Source: Pseudocolwellia sp049933045
GTDB taxonomy: Bacteria > Pseudomonadota > Gammaproteobacteria > Enterobacterales > Alteromonadaceae
Direction: 5' to 3'
Length of the DNA stretch: 64,000 nucleotides
NCBI RefSeq assembly: GCF_049933045.1
Contig: NZ_CP187926.1
Coordinates: 3,782,001 to 3,846,000 of the forward strand
Shown here: positions 29,530-39,011 of the stretch, piece after piece
How the letters are laid out: each line of letters opens with the position of its first letter
Numbering within the stretch: position 1 is the stretch's first letter
Made by a program: the position numbers and the translations under genes
Notes under the pieces: model-generated
The model's database searches: none
Seen by the model: the letters and a program-made list of their open reading frames with translations, nothing else
Told to the model about the DNA's origin: nothing

Positions 29530-29604
29530 TGCGCAGACTTTTTAAATTTAAAGTAATTACTTTAAATGTTTACGTGAACTACGAATGTTTTAGTAGGAGT
29601 TGTA

Positions 29605-29997
29605 GTGAGCTTTTTTGTACAAAATGAGCTAGCTAAAATAGGGCTACGAATAGCATTCAAGCAAATATTCATTACTTGTATTTTGGTAATGAGCTTCACG
29701 GTCGGTATTTATATTATATGGGACATGAATTCTGCCAAATCAGCCTTAATAGGTGGTTTGATTGGAATTATACCTAATATAATTTTTGCACTAAAAGCAT
29801 TCAGATATGCAGGTGCACGCTCTGCTAAGAAAGTAGTTGAATCTTTCTTTAGTGGTGTAAAAATAAAGATGGTATTAACGGCTATTTTATTTTCACTAAC
29901 TTTTAAGTTTATAGTGATACAGCCACTGCCTTTATTTGGCATGTTTTGTTTAGTAATGGTTATGCCGTTGCTACAACCAATTATCAATAAAGAATAA
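29605..29997 (+). CDS. atpI: ATP synthase subunit I
   Basis: Small membrane protein that assists assembly of the c-ring. Four hydrophobic segments are evident in its 130 residues, including FITCILVMSFTVGIYIIW and the ALIGGLIGIIPNIIFALKAF region. The start is GTG with TAGGAG eight bases upstream. It is the first gene of the nine-gene atp operon. Family sequence conservation is low, so the call relies partly on position. Confidence 0.88.
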   Translation: MSFFVQNELAKIGLRIAFKQIFITCILVMSFTVGIYIIWDMNSAKSALIGGLIGIIPNIIFALKAFRYAGARSAKKVVESFFSGVKIKMVLTAILFSLTFKFIVIQPLPLFGMFCLVMVMPLLQPIINKE

Positions 29998-30040
29998 TTG
30001 GGATAGTTTTTTTAAACTTTAATCATTAGGGTAATTTAAT

Positions 30041-30811
30041 ATGGCTTCAGGTGCTGAAATAACCAGCCAAGAATATATTAAACATCATTTGCAAAATCTA
30101 ACAGTGGGCGAAGGCTTTTGGGCTGTTCACATAGATACGCTAGGATGGTCAATATTTCTCGGTATCGTTTTTCTCTACATTTTTCGTTCGGTTGCTAAAA
30201 AAGCAAATACGGGCGTACCAGGAAAACTGCAATGTGCAGTAGAAATGGTAGTAGAATTTGTAGATGACAGTGTAAAAAGTACGTTTCATGGTAAAAACCC
30301 AGTTATTGCGCCTTTAGCATTAACTATATTTGTTTGGGTATTACTAATGAACGCAATGGATTGGGTTCCAGTTGACCTTATTCCTCGTATTTTTGAGTTG
30401 TTTGGCGTTCATTACATGAAAGCTGTACCTACAACAGATCCAAATATGACTTTTGCTTTAGCATTAGGTGTGTTTTTCCTTATTATTTACTATTCAATCA
30501 AAGTTAAAGGTGTTGGCGGATTCATTAAAGAATTAACTACTCAGCCTTTTGGTCACTGGTCTTTATACCCAGTAAACTTTGTACTTGAAATGGTTACCTT
30601 ATTAGCTCGTCCATTATCATTAGCGTTACGTTTATTCGGTAACTTATATGCGGGTGAGTTGATATTCTTGCTAATTGCGACAATTGGTTTATTCCAATTG
30701 CCAGTACACTTTTTATGGGCTGCTTTCCATTTATTGGTTATCCCATTACAAGCGTTTATTTTTATGATGCTAACTATTCTTTACTTAAGTTTAGCGCATG
30801 AAGATCACTAA
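30041..30811 (+). CDS. atpB: ATP synthase F0 subunit a
   Basis: Stator membrane subunit that forms the two proton half-channels. The essential Arg is in the segment RPLSLALRLFGNLYAGELIF. Further conserved polar residues sit in the last helix with the LQAFIFMMLTILYLSLAHEDH end. Its 256 residues are typical. It lies between atpI and atpE. Confidence 0.97.
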   Translation: MASGAEITSQEYIKHHLQNLTVGEGFWAVHIDTLGWSIFLGIVFLYIFRSVAKKANTGVPGKLQCAVEMVVEFVDDSVKSTFHGKNPVIAPLALTIFVWVLLMNAMDWVPVDLIPRIFELFGVHYMKAVPTTDPNMTFALALGVFFLIIYYSIKVKGVGGFIKELTTQPFGHWSLYPVNFVLEMVTLLARPLSLALRLFGNLYAGELIFLLIATIGLFQLPVHFLWAAFHLLVIPLQAFIFMMLTILYLSLAHEDH

Positions 30812-30928
30812 CTCTTCGGGACTGAGTTAGAACGACACTAGTCGGGCCGAAGGGTTTAGGGCAGGAAGCCCGTAAAACAAATTACAAATTTCAACTTTAA
30901 ACTTTAACTTAAATAATCGGAGATAAAT
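30812..30928 (+). promoter_or_regulatory. atpB-atpE spacer with hairpins and translational enhancer-like leader
   Basis: The 117-bp spacer has a GC-rich, hairpin-prone first half, including GGGC-AGGAA-GCCC. It is followed by about 50 bases of unstructured A/T-rich sequence and a CGGAGA ribosome-binding site before atpE. In E. coli an unstructured leader raises atpE translation to supply about ten c subunits per complex; the same function here is inferred. Confidence 0.45.
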
Positions 30929-31150
30929 ATGTTATATATCGCTGTTGCTTTACTAATCGGTCTAGGTGCTTTAGGTACTGCTATCGGTTTTGGTATACTT
31001 GGTGGCAAATTCTTAGAATCTGCAGCTCGTCAACCTGAATTAGCACCACAACTTCAAGTGAAAATGTTCATCGTAGCAGGTCTTATTGATGCTATCGCAA
31101 TGATCGGTGTTGCTATCGGCTTATACCTATTATTCGCAGTTGGTGCTTAA
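30929..31150 (+). CDS. atpE: ATP synthase F0 subunit c
   Basis: Two-helix hairpin subunit of the rotating proton ring. The first helix has the glycine pattern GLGALGTAIGFGILGGKFLE, the polar loop is ARQPELAP, and the second helix contains the proton-carrying acid in GLIDAIAMIGVAIGLY (Asp). Length is 73 residues. The Asp and the absence of the sodium-type ligand pattern point to a proton-driven enzyme. Confidence 0.97.
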   Translation: MLYIAVALLIGLGALGTAIGFGILGGKFLESAARQPELAPQLQVKMFIVAGLIDAIAMIGVAIGLYLLFAVGA

Positions 31151-31197
31151 TTTTTCTTTAAGTTTTTTTTACGCGAATTAAAATAGGAGATACATAA

Positions 31198-31668
31198 ATG
31201 AATCTTAATATGACCTTAGTTGGTGAATTAATCGCATTTATCGTATTTGTAATTTTTTGTATGAAGTTTGTATGGCCACCACTTATTGGTGCTATAGAAG
31301 CGCGTCAAGCAATTATTGCTGACGGACTTGCTGCTTCAGATCGTGCTGCGAAAGAACTTGAGCTTGCTCAAGGGAAAGCAACAGCACAACTAAAAGAAGC
31401 GAAAGCTCAAGCTGCTGAGATTGTTGAAGCTGCGAAGAAGCGTGAAGTTCTTATAGTAGAAGAAGCTGCAGTTAAAGCCCAAGCTGAGAAAGAAAAAATC
31501 TTAGCAGCAGGACATGCAGAAATAGAAACAGAACGTAATCAAGCAAAAGAAGAACTTCGTCAACAGGTTGCAGTTTTAGCTGTAGCTGGCGCAGAGAAAA
31601 TTCTTGAGCGTTCAATCGATGCCGCTGCACATAGCGACATTTTAGATAAACTTGTAGCTGAACTTTAA
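31198..31668 (+). CDS. atpF: ATP synthase F0 subunit b
   Basis: Peripheral stalk subunit. One N-terminal membrane helix (LVGELIAFIVFVIFCMKFVW) is followed by a long charged, alanine-rich coiled coil. Its 156 residues equal the E. coli subunit. Confidence 0.96.
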   Translation: MNLNMTLVGELIAFIVFVIFCMKFVWPPLIGAIEARQAIIADGLAASDRAAKELELAQGKATAQLKEAKAQAAEIVEAAKKREVLIVEEAAVKAQAEKEKILAAGHAEIETERNQAKEELRQQVAVLAVAGAEKILERSIDAAAHSDILDKLVAEL

Positions 31669-31682
31669 GAGGGATAGAGCTT

Positions 31683-32216
31683 ATGTCTGAATTGACTACC
31701 GTTGCTCGTCCCTACGCTAAAGCAGCGTTCGATTTTGCTGTTGAAGCAAATACAATTGATACATGGTTATCCATGTTAGTATTTGCTGCAGAAGTTTCTG
31801 AAAATGAAACGATTAAAACCTACCTTTCAGGTGGTGTTTCTGCTGATCAGGCCACAGACTTATTTTTAAAAGTTTGTGAAGATCAACTAGACAGTAAAGG
31901 CCAAAACTTAATTAAAGTAATGGCTGAAAATGAACGTTTGTTGGTACTACCACAAGTTCTTGTTCAATTTAGCGCTTTAAAAGCTGAATATGAAAAAGAA
32001 ATTACTGTGGATGTAACATCTGCTGTTGAATTAGTAGCGGATCAAGTAACTACATTAAGTGCCGCGCTTGAAAAGCGTTTGGCTCGAAAAGTAAAGCTCA
32101 ATTGTATTGTAGACGCGAACGTGGTTTCTGGCTTAATAATTAAAGCTGGTGACATGGTAATAGATGGTTCAGTACGAGGTAAACTGAGCCGCTTAGCAAC
32201 AATAATGCAATCTTAA
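31683..32216 (+). CDS. atpH: ATP synthase F1 subunit delta
   Basis: Links the F1 head to the b-subunit stalk. It begins ELTTVARPYAKAAFDFA, the standard family start. The conserved C-terminal VVSGLIIKAGDMVIDGSVRGKLSRL is present. Length is 177 residues. It lies 12 bp before atpA. Confidence 0.96.
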   Translation: MSELTTVARPYAKAAFDFAVEANTIDTWLSMLVFAAEVSENETIKTYLSGGVSADQATDLFLKVCEDQLDSKGQNLIKVMAENERLLVLPQVLVQFSALKAEYEKEITVDVTSAVELVADQVTTLSAALEKRLARKVKLNCIVDANVVSGLIIKAGDMVIDGSVRGKLSRLATIMQS

Positions 32217-32228
32217 CGGGGACAGAGC

Positions 32229-33770
32229 ATGCAACTGAATTCCACTGAAATCGCCGAACTGATTAAAAATCGTATTGAAAAGTTTGACGTAGTTAGTGAA
32301 GCTCGTAACGAAGGTACTATCGTTTCTGTAACTGACGGTATCATTCGCATCCATGGCCTTGCAGATGTTATGCAAGGTGAGATGATAGAACTTCCTGGCA
32401 GCCGCTTCGCAATAGCGTTAAACCTAGACCGAGATTCGGTAGGTGCGGTAGTTATGGGCCCATATGCGGACCTAGCTGAAGGCGTAAAAGTTAAAAGTAC
32501 TGGCCGTATTTTGGAAGTACCAGTAGGACGTGGCTTATTAGGCCGTGTTGTTAACACATTAGGTGAACCTATTGACGGAAAAGGACCTATCGAAAACGAT
32601 GGTTTCTCTCCTGTTGAAGTAATGGCACCAGGTGTTATCGAACGTAAGTCTGTTGACGAACCTGTACAAACAGGTATTAAGTCAATTGATGCAATGATTC
32701 CTATCGGTCGTGGTCAACGTGAACTTATCATTGGTGACCGCCAAATCGGTAAATCTGCGATTGCACTAGATGCAATCATCAATCAGAAAAACACTGGTAT
32801 CAAGTGTGTATACGTAGCAATCGGTCAGAAAGCATCTACTGTAGCGAACTTAGTTCGTTCATTAGAAGAGCACGGCGCGTTAGATAATACTATCGTTGTT
32901 GTTGCTGGTGCATCTGAAGCTGCTGCTTTACAGTACTTATCAGCTTACTCTGGTTGTACTATGGGTGAATACTTCCGTGACCGCGGTGAAGATGCGTTAA
33001 TCGTATATGATGATTTGTCAAAGCAAGCAGTTGCTTACCGTCAAATTTCATTACTATTACGTCGTCCGCCAGGTCGTGAAGCTTACCCAGGTGACGTATT
33101 CTATCTTCACTCACGCTTATTAGAACGTGCTGCTCGTGTAAACGAAGCTTACGTTGAGAAATTCACTAATGGTGCAGTTAAAGGCAAAACAGGCTCTTTA
33201 ACAGCTTTACCAATTATTGAAACTCAAGCGGGTGATGTTTCGGCATTCGTACCAACTAACGTTATTTCAATTACCGATGGTCAGATCTTCTTAGAATCTA
33301 ACCTATTTAACTCAGGTATTCGTCCTGCTGTTAACGCTGGTATCTCTGTATCTCGTGTTGGTGGTGCTGCGCAAACGAAAATCATCAAGAAACTTGGTGG
33401 TGGTATCCGTTTAGCACTTGCACAATATGCTGAATTAGCCGCATTTGCTCAATTCGCATCTGATTTAGATGACGCGACTCGTGCTCAATTAGAGCATGGA
33501 CAACGTGTTACTGAATTGATGAAGCAAAAGCAATACAGCCCATTATCAATTGCTGAAACAGCAGTATCTTTATTTGCCGCAGAAAAAGGTTATTTAAACG
33601 ATGTTGCTATTGAAAAAGTAGTTGATTTTGAAGATGCACTTCGTTCATACGTGAACAGTGATCACGCTGAACTTATGGCTACTATCAACGTGAAGGGTGA
33701 CTATAACAAAGATATCGAAGCTGGTTTGGCTAAAGCTATTGAAGCTTTTAAAGCTACCCAAACTTGGTAA
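32229..33770 (+). CDS. atpA: ATP synthase F1 subunit alpha
   Basis: Non-catalytic nucleotide-binding subunit of the F1 hexamer. Its P-loop is GDRQIGKSAIALD near residue 170, and the ATP synthase alpha signature PPGREAYPGDVFYLHSRLLE is complete. Length 513 is identical to E. coli AtpA. Codon use is visibly tuned for high expression (many GGT, CGT, GAA). Confidence 0.98.
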   Translation: MQLNSTEIAELIKNRIEKFDVVSEARNEGTIVSVTDGIIRIHGLADVMQGEMIELPGSRFAIALNLDRDSVGAVVMGPYADLAEGVKVKSTGRILEVPVGRGLLGRVVNTLGEPIDGKGPIENDGFSPVEVMAPGVIERKSVDEPVQTGIKSIDAMIPIGRGQRELIIGDRQIGKSAIALDAIINQKNTGIKCVYVAIGQKASTVANLVRSLEEHGALDNTIVVVAGASEAAALQYLSAYSGCTMGEYFRDRGEDALIVYDDLSKQAVAYRQISLLLRRPPGREAYPGDVFYLHSRLLERAARVNEAYVEKFTNGAVKGKTGSLTALPIIETQAGDVSAFVPTNVISITDGQIFLESNLFNSGIRPAVNAGISVSRVGGAAQTKIIKKLGGGIRLALAQYAELAAFAQFASDLDDATRAQLEHGQRVTELMKQKQYSPLSIAETAVSLFAAEKGYLNDVAIEKVVDFEDALRSYVNSDHAELMATINVKGDYNKDIEAGLAKAIEAFKATQTW

Positions 33771-33800
33771 TTTAGTTAACCTTTTCGCGGAGAATAAGTC

Positions 33801-34661
33801 ATGGCTGGTGGTAAAGAGATTAAATCAAAGATCGGAAGTGTAAAAAATACACAGAAGATCACCAGCGCAATGGAAATGGTTGCAGCTAGTAAAATGCGCA
33901 GAGCGCAAGATAGCATGGCTGCATCTCGTCCATACGCTGAAAATATGCGAAATGTGATCGGTCACATCGCGCTTGGTAATTTAGAGTTCAACCATCCTTA
34001 TATGGTTGAACGCGAAGTTAAGCGCGTAGGTTATATCGTTGTATCAACAGACCGTGGTTTGTGTGGTGGTTTAAATATTAATTTATTTAAAAAAGTACTT
34101 GTTGATGCTGGTAAACAGCAATCAGCGGGCGCAGAAGTTGAATTTGCAGTTGTTGGCTCTAAAGCTACAGCGTTTTTCAACAATATGGGCTCTAAAGTCA
34201 CTTCACAAATTTCAGGTTTAGGTGATAACCCTTCACTTACCGATTTAATCGGTAGTGTGAAAGTTATGTTAAATGCCTACGATAATGGTGATATAGATAA
34301 GTTGTTTGTTGTGTATAACAAGTTTGTTAACACAATGACGCAGAAACCGACGATCGATCAACTTTTACCTTTGCCTAAGTCAGATGATGACGCAATTAAG
34401 CATCGCTGGGATTATATATACGAACCAGATGCTCAAGCATTGCTTGAACAACTATTAGTTCGTTATACAGAATCTCAAGTATATCAAGGTGTGGTTGAAA
34501 ACCTCGCATGTGAACAAGCCGCTCGTATGGTTGCAATGAAAGCTGCAACAGATAATGCGGGTGACTTAATTGATGATTTACAATTGGTATATAACAAAGC
34601 TCGTCAAGCAAGTATTACTCAAGAATTGGGTGAGATTTGTGCAGGTGCAGCAGCGGTATAA
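33801..34661 (+). CDS. atpG: ATP synthase F1 subunit gamma
   Basis: Central rotor shaft. The N-terminal coiled-coil helix KEIKSKIGSVKNTQKITSAMEMVA and the C-terminal signature ARMVAMKAATDNAGDLIDDL with YNKARQASITQEL are typical. The length is 286 residues. Confidence 0.97.
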   Translation: MAGGKEIKSKIGSVKNTQKITSAMEMVAASKMRRAQDSMAASRPYAENMRNVIGHIALGNLEFNHPYMVEREVKRVGYIVVSTDRGLCGGLNINLFKKVLVDAGKQQSAGAEVEFAVVGSKATAFFNNMGSKVTSQISGLGDNPSLTDLIGSVKVMLNAYDNGDIDKLFVVYNKFVNTMTQKPTIDQLLPLPKSDDDAIKHRWDYIYEPDAQALLEQLLVRYTESQVYQGVVENLACEQAARMVAMKAATDNAGDLIDDLQLVYNKARQASITQELGEICAGAAAV

Positions 34662-34719
34662 GCAAAGGTTCTTTGTTTATTTTATTAGTAAATAAGAGCA
34701 CTAGATTAGAGGATTAAAC

Positions 34720-36105
34720 ATGAGTACAGGTAAAGTCGTCCAAATCATTGGCGCAGTTGTGGATGTAGAATTCCCACAAGATGCTGTACCTCAGGTATAT
34801 GACGCGTTAAATATAACCGAAGGCAACTTAAGTGGCTTAGTACTAGAAGTACAACAGCAACTTGGTGGTGGTGTAGTTCGTACTATCGCTATGGGTTCTT
34901 CAGATGGTTTGCGTCGTGGTCTGAACGTAGTAAACACAGGTAATAACATCCAAGTTCCAGTTGGTACTGCAACTTTGGGTCGCATTATGAACGTATTGGG
35001 TGAGCCTATCGATGAAGCTGGCCCAATCGGCGAAGAAGAAAAATGGTCAATTCACCGTCAAGCGCCAGCGTATGCTGACCAAGCGATGTCTAATGAACTA
35101 TTAGAAACTGGTATCAAAGTAATCGATTTAGTTTGTCCATTCGCTAAGGGTGGTAAAGTAGGTTTATTCGGTGGTGCTGGTGTTGGTAAAACCGTTAACA
35201 TGATGGAACTTATTCGTAACATCGCGATCGAGCATAGCGGCTACTCAGTATTTGCTGGTGTAGGTGAGCGTACTCGTGAAGGTAACGATTTCTACCATGA
35301 AATGAACGATTCAAACGTACTTGATAAAGTATCGTTAGTTTACGGCCAAATGAACGAGCCTCCAGGAAACCGTTTACGCGTAGCGTTTACTGGTTTGACT
35401 ATGGCTGAAAAATTCCGTGACGAAGGTCGTGACGTATTATTTTTCGTAGATAACATCTACCGTTATACTCTTGCTGGTACTGAAGTATCTGCATTGTTAG
35501 GTCGTATGCCATCAGCCGTTGGTTACCAACCAACACTTGCTGAAGAAATGGGTGTTCTTCAAGAGCGTATTACGTCAACGAAGAAAGGTTCAATCACTTC
35601 AATCCAAGCGGTATACGTACCTGCGGATGATTTAACCGATCCATCGCCAGCTACAACGTTTGCTCATTTAGATGCAACTGTTGTACTTTCTCGTGACATC
35701 GCATCGCAAGGTATCTACCCTGCTATCGATCCACTAGATTCTACTTCGCGTCAATTAGACCCGTTAGTAGTAGGTGCTGAGCATTACGAAACAGCTCGTG
35801 GCGTTCAATCTACATTACAACGTTACAAAGAACTTAAAGATATCATTGCTATCTTAGGTATGGATGAGTTATCTGAAGAAGACAAGCTTGCGGTAAACCG
35901 CGCTCGTAAAATTCAACGTTTCTTATCACAACCATTCTTTGTTGCTGAAGTATTCACAGGTTCTCCTGGTAAGTATGTATCACTTAAAGACACTATTAGT
36001 GGCTTTAAAGGATTACTTGCTGGTGAATTTGATGATTTACCTGAGCAAGCTTTCTACATGGTTGGTTCTATTGAAGAAGCAACTGAAAAAGCTAAAAACA
36101 TGTAA
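34720..36105 (+). CDS. atpD: ATP synthase F1 subunit beta
   Basis: Catalytic subunit. Walker A is GGAGVGKTVNMMELI, the catalytic Glu is in GVGERTREGNDFYHEM, and the DELSEEDKLAV motif that contacts gamma is present. Length is 461 residues. It is strongly biased toward preferred codons like atpA. Confidence 0.98.
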   Translation: MSTGKVVQIIGAVVDVEFPQDAVPQVYDALNITEGNLSGLVLEVQQQLGGGVVRTIAMGSSDGLRRGLNVVNTGNNIQVPVGTATLGRIMNVLGEPIDEAGPIGEEEKWSIHRQAPAYADQAMSNELLETGIKVIDLVCPFAKGGKVGLFGGAGVGKTVNMMELIRNIAIEHSGYSVFAGVGERTREGNDFYHEMNDSNVLDKVSLVYGQMNEPPGNRLRVAFTGLTMAEKFRDEGRDVLFFVDNIYRYTLAGTEVSALLGRMPSAVGYQPTLAEEMGVLQERITSTKKGSITSIQAVYVPADDLTDPSPATTFAHLDATVVLSRDIASQGIYPAIDPLDSTSRQLDPLVVGAEHYETARGVQSTLQRYKELKDIIAILGMDELSEEDKLAVNRARKIQRFLSQPFFVAEVFTGSPGKYVSLKDTISGFKGLLAGEFDDLPEQAFYMVGSIEEATEKAKNM

Positions 36106-36171
36106 TGAAGGCTGGCGACTAACTGTTTAAGTATAATACTTAACAATCTAGTCGCCCATTTGGAGGTCAAC

Positions 36172-36588
36172 ATGGCAATACTTTCTGTAAATCTTAATGT
36201 TGTAAGTGCTGAAGAAAGCTTATTTTCTGGTAGCATTGAATCATTACAGATCACAGGTAGCGAAGGTGAATTAGGTATTATGCCTGGTCACGCACCTTTG
36301 CTGACCTCACTAAAACCTGGTATGGCAAGAATCGTTAAGAAAGGTGGTGAAGAAGAAATCATCTACTTATCTGGCGGTATGCTTGAGGTTCAGCCAAATA
36401 ACGTTACTGTACTAGCTGATTCAGCTGTACGTGGCGGTGACTTGGATGAAGAAGCCGCATTACAAGCTAAAGAAAGAGCAGAAAAGCACTTAAATGATCA
36501 TGGCGGCGACGTCGATTATGCTGAAGCTGCATCTGAATTAGCTCGCGCTGTGGCGCAATTACGTGTAATTCAGGCTTCAAGCAAATAA
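36172..36588 (+). CDS. atpC: ATP synthase F1 subunit epsilon
   Basis: Rotor subunit that can inhibit ATP hydrolysis. It has the N-terminal beta sandwich (MAILSVNLNVVSAEESLFSG, GELGIMPGHAPLLTSLKPG) and C-terminal helices. I choose the ATG at 36172 because GGAGG lies six bases upstream of it. An in-frame TTG at 36160 overlaps that ribosome-binding site. This gives 138 residues, matching E. coli. Confidence 0.95.
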   Translation: MAILSVNLNVVSAEESLFSGSIESLQITGSEGELGIMPGHAPLLTSLKPGMARIVKKGGEEEIIYLSGGMLEVQPNNVTVLADSAVRGGDLDEEAALQAKERAEKHLNDHGGDVDYAEAASELARAVAQLRVIQASSK

Positions 36589-36622
36589 CAGTTTAAGCTT
36601 ACACAGTAAGTTTTAGTGATAC

Positions 36623-36662
36623 AAAAAGCGACCTTTACGATAAGTAAGTGGTCGTTTTTTTT
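36623..36662 (+). terminator. atp operon terminator
   Basis: CGACC and GGTCG arms, extended by A-U pairs, lead into an eight-T tract about 60 bp after atpC. It separates the atp operon from glmU. Confidence 0.85.
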
Positions 36663-36721
36663 ATGGAAAAATAGTTACAATACATAAGTAATATATCTTC
36701 AATCAGATAATGGAAATCAAA

Positions 36722-38095
36722 ATGTCACTTTCAGTCGTAATATTAGCCGCGGGTAAAGGTACTCGTATGCGTTCTTCTTTACCAAAAGTTTTGCACCCTA
36801 TTGCAAACAAACCTATGGTAAATCATGTTATTGATGCAGCAAGACAAGTTAATGCTGAAAATACCTATTTAGTTTATGGTTTTGGTGGCGAAGTATTAAA
36901 AGAAAAAGTACTTGGCGACGATCTGACTTTTGTTGAGCAAAAAGAACAATTAGGTACAGGACATGCTGTAGATATGGCATCACCTTACTTGAAAGACGAT
37001 GAAGATGTATTAGTACTTTACGGTGATGTTCCTCTAACTAAAGTATCAACCTTAAATAGACTACTTGCAGCTAAACCAGCTAACGGAATGTCATTATTAA
37101 CCGTTCACCTTGCTAATCCTAATGGGTACGGTCGTATTATGCGTGAAGTATCTACTGACAATAACGGAACTGTAGTAGGTATTGTTGAACAAAAAGATGC
37201 AAGTGTAGAACAGTTACTCCTCAACGAGTGTAATACCGGTATTTTGCTTGCTAATGGTGGCGATTTAAAAAGGTGGCTATCAAACTTGTCAAACGATAAT
37301 GCTCAAGGTGAATATTACCTCACTGATATTATCGCAGCTGCACATAAAGAAGGTAAAGAAATAGCTACAGCGCATCCTGATAGTGAAATTGAAGTCGAAG
37401 GTGCGAACAACCGAGTTCAACTTGCATCATTAGAAAGAGCTTATCAGTACAGACAAGCTGAAGCGCTAATGATTGCTGGTGCAAGTATACTTGATCCAAA
37501 TCGTATCGATATTCGTGGTGAAGTTACAGTAGGTCAAGAAATTACTATTGATGTTAACTGTATTTTCGAAGGTAAAGTGTCTATTGCTGATGGTGCAACA
37601 ATTGGGGCTAACTGTATAATTATTGACAGTGAAATAGGTGAAAATGCGATAATTAAACCTAACTCGATTATTGAAGGCGCGGTTATAGGTGAAAATGCTT
37701 CAGCAGGACCATTTGCCAGAATTCGTCCAGGTTCAGTGCTTAAAGCAGATTCGCATGTAGGTAACTTTGTTGAAATGAAAAAAACCATATTAGGTAAAGG
37801 CTCTAAAGCAGGACACTTAACTTACTTAGGTGATACTGAAATAGGCGAAAATTCTAATATAGGTGCTGGTACCATTACGTGTAATTATGATGGTGTAAAT
37901 AAATTTAAAACGATTATTGGCGACAACGCCTTTATCGGATCAAATGCATCTATAGTTGCCCCTGTTACGATCGGAAATATGGCGACAACGGCTGCAGGAT
38001 CGACTATTGTAAAAAATGTAGAAGATAATGAGCTAGCTGTAGCTCGTGGTAAACAACGTAATATAGAAGGTTGGAGCAGACCAACTAAAAAATAA
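36722..38095 (+). CDS. glmU: bifunctional GlmU (GlcNAc-1-P uridyltransferase / GlcN-1-P acetyltransferase)
   Basis: Makes UDP-N-acetylglucosamine for peptidoglycan and LPS. The N-terminal half has the nucleotidyltransferase loop LAAGKGTRMRSSLPKVLHP. The C-terminal half is a left-handed beta-helix of hexapeptide repeats with the acetyl-CoA site (GHLTYLGDTEIGENSNIGAG). I use the second ATG (MSLSVVILAAGKG) because it fits the family. The ATG at 36710 would add four residues. Length is 457 residues against 456 in E. coli. Confidence 0.97.
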   Translation: MSLSVVILAAGKGTRMRSSLPKVLHPIANKPMVNHVIDAARQVNAENTYLVYGFGGEVLKEKVLGDDLTFVEQKEQLGTGHAVDMASPYLKDDEDVLVLYGDVPLTKVSTLNRLLAAKPANGMSLLTVHLANPNGYGRIMREVSTDNNGTVVGIVEQKDASVEQLLLNECNTGILLANGGDLKRWLSNLSNDNAQGEYYLTDIIAAAHKEGKEIATAHPDSEIEVEGANNRVQLASLERAYQYRQAEALMIAGASILDPNRIDIRGEVTVGQEITIDVNCIFEGKVSIADGATIGANCIIIDSEIGENAIIKPNSIIEGAVIGENASAGPFARIRPGSVLKADSHVGNFVEMKKTILGKGSKAGHLTYLGDTEIGENSNIGAGTITCNYDGVNKFKTIIGDNAFIGSNASIVAPVTIGNMATTAAGSTIVKNVEDNELAVARGKQRNIEGWSRPTKK

Positions 38096-38125
38096 CTATA
38101 AGCTTAAGTAAACACATATTATTTC

Positions 38126-38159
38126 AAAAAAGAGCAACACTTAAGTTGCTCTTTTTTTT
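38126..38159 (+). terminator. glmU terminator
   Basis: The arms AGAGCAAC and GTTGCTCT, flanked by six A and eight T, form a strong intrinsic terminator 30 bp after glmU. It implies that the following regulator-glmS pair has its own promoter. Confidence 0.93.
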
Positions 38160-38165
38160 GCTTTA

Positions 38166-38193
38166 TTGATATCCTTTCGGTTTAGGGTATAAT
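38166..38193 (+). promoter_or_regulatory. promoter of the DeoR-type regulator and glmS
   Basis: TTGATA at 38166-38171, 16 bp, then a perfect TATAAT at 38188-38193. It lies between the glmU terminator and the regulator gene, leaving only about a 25-base leader. Confidence 0.7.
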
Positions 38194-38224
38194 TCTTTCG
38201 AATCGAAACTTGGGGGGAAGTATT

Positions 38225-38986
38225 TTGTCAAAACGTAATACACAACAACGACGACATACAATCATTACATTACTGAACTCACAAGGTGAGGTAGGGGTTG
38301 ATGAATTAGCTAAACGGTTTGATACGTCAGAAGTGACTATCAGAAAAGATTTAGCAATTTTAGAAAATAGTGGCTTATTACTCCGTAGATATGGTGGAGC
38401 AGTTCCCTTACCTAAAGAAATTACCGAAACTAAGAATGAAAATCTTTCTCAACGTAAGATATTAATAGCGCAAAAAGCAGCAATGATGATCAACGATCAT
38501 AATCGTATTATTATTGATAGTGGTCATACAACGTCAGCACTTGTTACAGAGCTAAATAACAAGAAAGGCTTGGTGGTAATGACCAACTCTTTAGCTATAG
38601 CAAACAAGCTACAAACATTAGAAAATGAACCAACATTATTGATGACCGGTGGAACATGGGATACTCATTCTGAATCGTTTCAAGGGCAGGTAGCGGAAAA
38701 CTCATTAAGATCTTATGATTTTGACCAATTATTTATTGGTGCTGATGGTATTGATTTAGAAAGAGGAACAACAACCTTCAACGAGTTAATTGGGTTATCT
38801 CGTGTGATGGCTGAGGTTTCAAGAGAAGTTATAGTAATGGTTGAATCTGACAAGTTTAATAGAAAAATACCCAATGTCGAAATACCGATGAACCAAATAC
38901 ATACTGTAGTAACAGATAATGAATTATCTGAAGAAAACAGAAAAAAAATTATTGATCAAGGCATAAATTTAATTATAGCCGATTAA
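38225..38986 (+). CDS. DeoR/GlpR-family transcriptional regulator upstream of glmS
   Basis: Sugar-phosphate-responsive repressor type. The N-terminal DeoR helix-turn-helix (VDELAKRFDTSEVTIRKDLAILENSG) is followed by a sugar-isomerase-like sensor domain containing IIIDSGHTTSALV and LFIGADGIDLERG. I place the start at TTG 38225, seven bases after GGGGGGA; an earlier TTG at 38210 is part of that ribosome-binding site. It is 25 bp upstream of glmS, a linkage seen in many Alteromonadales and Vibrio. Control of glmS by glucosamine-6-phosphate is inferred from this. Confidence 0.9.
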   Translation: MSKRNTQQRRHTIITLLNSQGEVGVDELAKRFDTSEVTIRKDLAILENSGLLLRRYGGAVPLPKEITETKNENLSQRKILIAQKAAMMINDHNRIIIDSGHTTSALVTELNNKKGLVVMTNSLAIANKLQTLENEPTLLMTGGTWDTHSESFQGQVAENSLRSYDFDQLFIGADGIDLERGTTTFNELIGLSRVMAEVSREVIVMVESDKFNRKIPNVEIPMNQIHTVVTDNELSEENRKKIIDQGINLIIAD

Positions 38987-39011
38987 AAATATACATTATT
39001 AAGGAAAAGTT

